A DNA stretch of 56,347 nucleotides, from positions 1-56,347 of the forward strand of contig JANBPT010000208.1 of the NCBI GenBank assembly GCA_027575765.1. The letters are read 5' to 3'. The notes below the pieces were generated by a model that worked only from the letters and a program-made list of their open reading frames with translations, was not told where the DNA came from and did no database searches. This document shows positions 54,059-56,347 of the stretch, one piece after another; within the stretch, counting starts at the first letter, position 1, and each line of letters begins with the position of its first letter. A program made the translations under genes and the position numbers. Source of the DNA: Tieghemiomyces parasiticus (lineage: Eukaryota > Kickxellomycota > Dimargaritomycetes > Dimargaritales > Dimargaritaceae).

Positions 54059-56347
54059 GGCGCTGATACGAGTAAGGGGGTAGCGAGCCTATGTGCTGTA
54101 TTTGCAAGTTTAGCGGAAACTGTTGTGGTTCCAAGTAAAGAGGGGAGAGGCGGAGAATAGGTCAGCAACGCTTGGGGTCAGTTGACTAGGGTCTACCGGG
54201 TGAGCTGGTAAAAGGTCGGTGAATAAGTGTAAACTGTGACGATGAGCCACCAGTATACGACGGGGAAAGCAAATTGGTGCGGAATAGTGAAGATTAGTGC
54301 AGGTGCTCGTATCGCTGGTTGCCGTTGATTGACAGTGCAGCAAGGAGGGTGGGTGTGACACATAATATATAGGGGGGCATAGCTGACACTATATAGTAGG
54401 TAGGCATCATTAGAGTGCCAGGGGCTGAGATCTGGACCGAATCCCTTCGAGTCGTTCCTGTCGAGGCCGCTCTCGACCGGGCGAGGTGGCATCCAGGTTA
54501 ACTCAGGCGCAGTCGCTTTTCAACCACTTTGACTACCGAGCTTGCGGACCTCCGCCTCAGAAAAGCTCTTTTGGGGCGGGCTGAGGCACTTGTTACCTAC
54601 TTGAGTTACTTTGACCGAGCCGGTGGGGTGTCAAAGCTTGGTGGGCCGGGTTTGAAGGAGGCGGCGAATTGAAGGCACGGAAATTCGGACTTGCCGAGGG
54701 TGTTGTTGAGAGTCTAATGATCGGGACACCGGTGCGATGTATTCTCTTAAAGATACCGCTGATAGCTTTAATGTGCGGGAACAGGGCTAAAAAAAGGATA
54801 CAGCGCAGAGTTGAGCAGTGGAAGCAAATCCTTGAGCTGAGGTCGGGTGGAGCAGGTGTGAACAATATGAAAGTGCCAGTAGTTGGAAGCGAGCGCTGAA
54901 AAAATATCGGTCTCAGAGGCTGTAAAGTCAATGATGGGGAAAGAAATTACAACGACGCGGTAGAAGGGCGCTGACGATACTTGGAGGTCCTGTAACTTAA
55001 TTGAAGGACGCGGAACAGTGTACATTTTATACACTCGGAACCCGTCGAGCTGACGAGAACCCTCACGCCCCTCGGTGAAGAGACCGGTGCCAGAGGGCAC
55101 GACGAATTACTCGTCTATATTAATGGGCTCATGTGAGTAACAGGTCAGATCGCAGCGACAAGGACCCCGTTTTGCTGCACCAGGCTGGGCCCTACTTTCC
55201 ACCCTGGTTGCCAACCCGCCCCTATTGGCTCCCTTGCGTGGCGGCCCGGTGTTTCTGGGTCGACTCGAGCTACCGCTACTATGTCAGGGGGGGAGGAAAA
55301 AGGGGTGATGTGGTTCGTCGCCACGAGAGGTGACGGCTTCCCCATTTAGATGGGCCAGCTGCGGGAACTATGCATTATCATTCTCCCCACCAGACGGACC
55401 CGCCGCGACTTGCCTCCTGTGCACCGGGGACATTGTCCAGATGTTGGCTCGGCGACCCTGCACGGCACTGGGTACCGATGCATCCCCGTGGAACCTATTC
55501 CAAGCGGTCGAACTCTCCCCCCCCCACTGATCCTTTTGTGGCGAAGGCATGTTTCCTCTTAGCTTGGGGCGGGGTTGTAAAGCACTTTATGCAAAGCAGG
55601 TAACTGCGGATCGGCCCGCCATTGTACTCTAAACAGCATAAAAATGACACACGCTCCCCGATGGTACTCAAGGATTACATGCTAGAGCATGGCGGTATTG
55701 TGTTCGAAAATAACGTGGTTATGCAAGTAACGAAGGCAGAGGTCTAGGGATAAACGTTCCACCGGCGGAAAAATAGAGCTCGCCTATCCGCCACTTGCCT
55801 ACGGCCATTCCCTACGCACAGGCCAGCCCACATCGTGGAGGTTTACTTGAACGATACCAAGTGGGCCTTACTTGGCAATCTCAGAATTGCCGTCAACCAG
55901 AACAGCTCCGAGCGGCGGGAGGTTCCCGGTCGGGGCAGAGAGAAGACAGAGAATTGCGAAGCCCGACCGTTTCTCTTGGCATTCGACCTACTCCCTGGCA
56001 TACTTATCAAGTCTCTACCTTCTCCTCCCGATTCATCTCACTCGGCCCCTGCCGGAAGTAAGCTACGACGGCGCCCTGAAAGAATTAATAGGGGACGCAG
56101 CGTCTTCATGTACTAGTAGGGAGACCTCACAGCACCGGAACCCCGTGTCGCCCCCGTACCTCCAGGCTGCCATCACATTATCTTCCCCCGTTGTCCTGGG
56201 TCTCCGTCTGAGTACGGCTTAGTTCACCTTCAATGGGTATCGTTGAAATTGTGGAGAGCCCAGTCAATGGTTTTCACTGTATAGGCTAGCGGAATTGTTT
56301 ATTTTCTATGAAAAGGGGGTGGTATTAGCAGGGTGTGTCGTTTTAGG
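54059..56347. other. Upstream region of the synthetase, no supported gene
   Basis: About 2.3 kb up to the end of the window. The left part is the 5' leader and promoter of the minus-strand synthetase. TATA-like strings on the minus strand occur at 54364-54371 and 54389-54396 (CTATATAG), some 310-340 bases before the ATG. Further right, open stretches such as 55754-56116 plus (containing VEVYLNDTKWALLGNLRIAV) lack an ATG and any motif. I found no tailoring enzyme, regulator or upstream NRPS exon. Confidence 0.4.
54389..54396 (-). promoter_or_regulatory. Possible TATA element of the synthetase gene
   Basis: A palindromic CTATATAG about 330 bases upstream of the synthetase ATG, with a second TATA-like string 20 bases closer. 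Position fits a fungal core promoter with a long leader; nothing else supports it. Confidence 0.2.

Noticed and set aside
53806..54168. Overlapping minus-strand frame at the 5' end of the synthetase
   Set aside because: Its residues show no motif, and it overlaps the clear NRPS frame; it is a shadow created by high GC content.
55754..56116. Plus-strand open stretch of about 120 codons near the right edge
   Set aside because: No ATG in frame, no motif, and that length is expected by chance at this GC content.
1..56347. tRNA, rRNA or CRISPR features
   Set aside because: I scanned for B-box-like GGTTCGA contexts, regularly spaced repeats and known rRNA blocks and found none that fold or repeat properly.

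Overview
This window looks like a piece of a fungal nuclear genome. Several conserved eukaryotic genes are interrupted by short GT-AG introns of about 114 to 171 bases, mostly with a GTAAG-type donor, and coding sequence is clearly more GC-rich than the spacers. The protein set (Bub1 with a TPR head, Snx4, an RFC small subunit, U2AF large subunit, a multimodular peptide synthetase with fungal-style condensation domains) fits a fungus. My guess of an early-diverging lineage such as Zoopagomycota/Kickxellomycotina is an inference from style, not a proven placement.

Layout. Bases 3-839 hold the 3' end of an unidentified gene that starts outside the window. From about 840 to 9272 the DNA is gene-poor and less GC-rich. 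Its most coherent content is a stretch (about 4,980-7,960) that reads as decayed protein-coding sequence on the minus strand, probably an old mobile element. Next comes a housekeeping block: BUB1 (minus, 9273-13693, two exons), a coiled-coil protein with a C-terminal membrane anchor (minus, 14349-15623), a sorting nexin of the Snx4/Atg24 type (plus, 18067-20103, two exons), an RFC subunit (plus, 21611-23095, four exons), a sodium:solute symporter (plus, 24518-26161) and the large subunit of U2AF (minus, 26406-28401, three exons).

The dominant feature is one uninterrupted minus-strand reading frame of 7,998 codons (30062-54058) encoding a giant nonribosomal peptide synthetase. Reading from its N-terminus I see: partial C, A-T-E, C-(A remnant)-T*, C*-A-T-E, C-A-T-E, C-A-T-E, C-A*-T-E*. 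Every module that still has an adenylation domain also carries an epimerisation domain, so an all-D peptide is the natural prediction. One internal module has lost nearly all of its A domain and the carrier serine (GGEF instead of GGDS), and the C domain after it has lost the catalytic second histidine. The last module has changed residues at the A10 lysine (K to R), in the A3 and A5 motifs and at the epimerase glutamate (E to Q). No thioesterase, reductase or terminal cyclising C domain follows; the protein ends in an E domain.

How they work together: the housekeeping genes are not a pathway (spindle checkpoint, endosomal recycling/autophagy, DNA replication, splicing). The synthetase stands alone, with no recognisable tailoring enzyme, regulator or dedicated exporter beside it. 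The sodium:solute symporter is the nearest transporter and is separated from it by U2AF. Bases 54059-56347 hold the synthetase upstream region and no gene that I can support.
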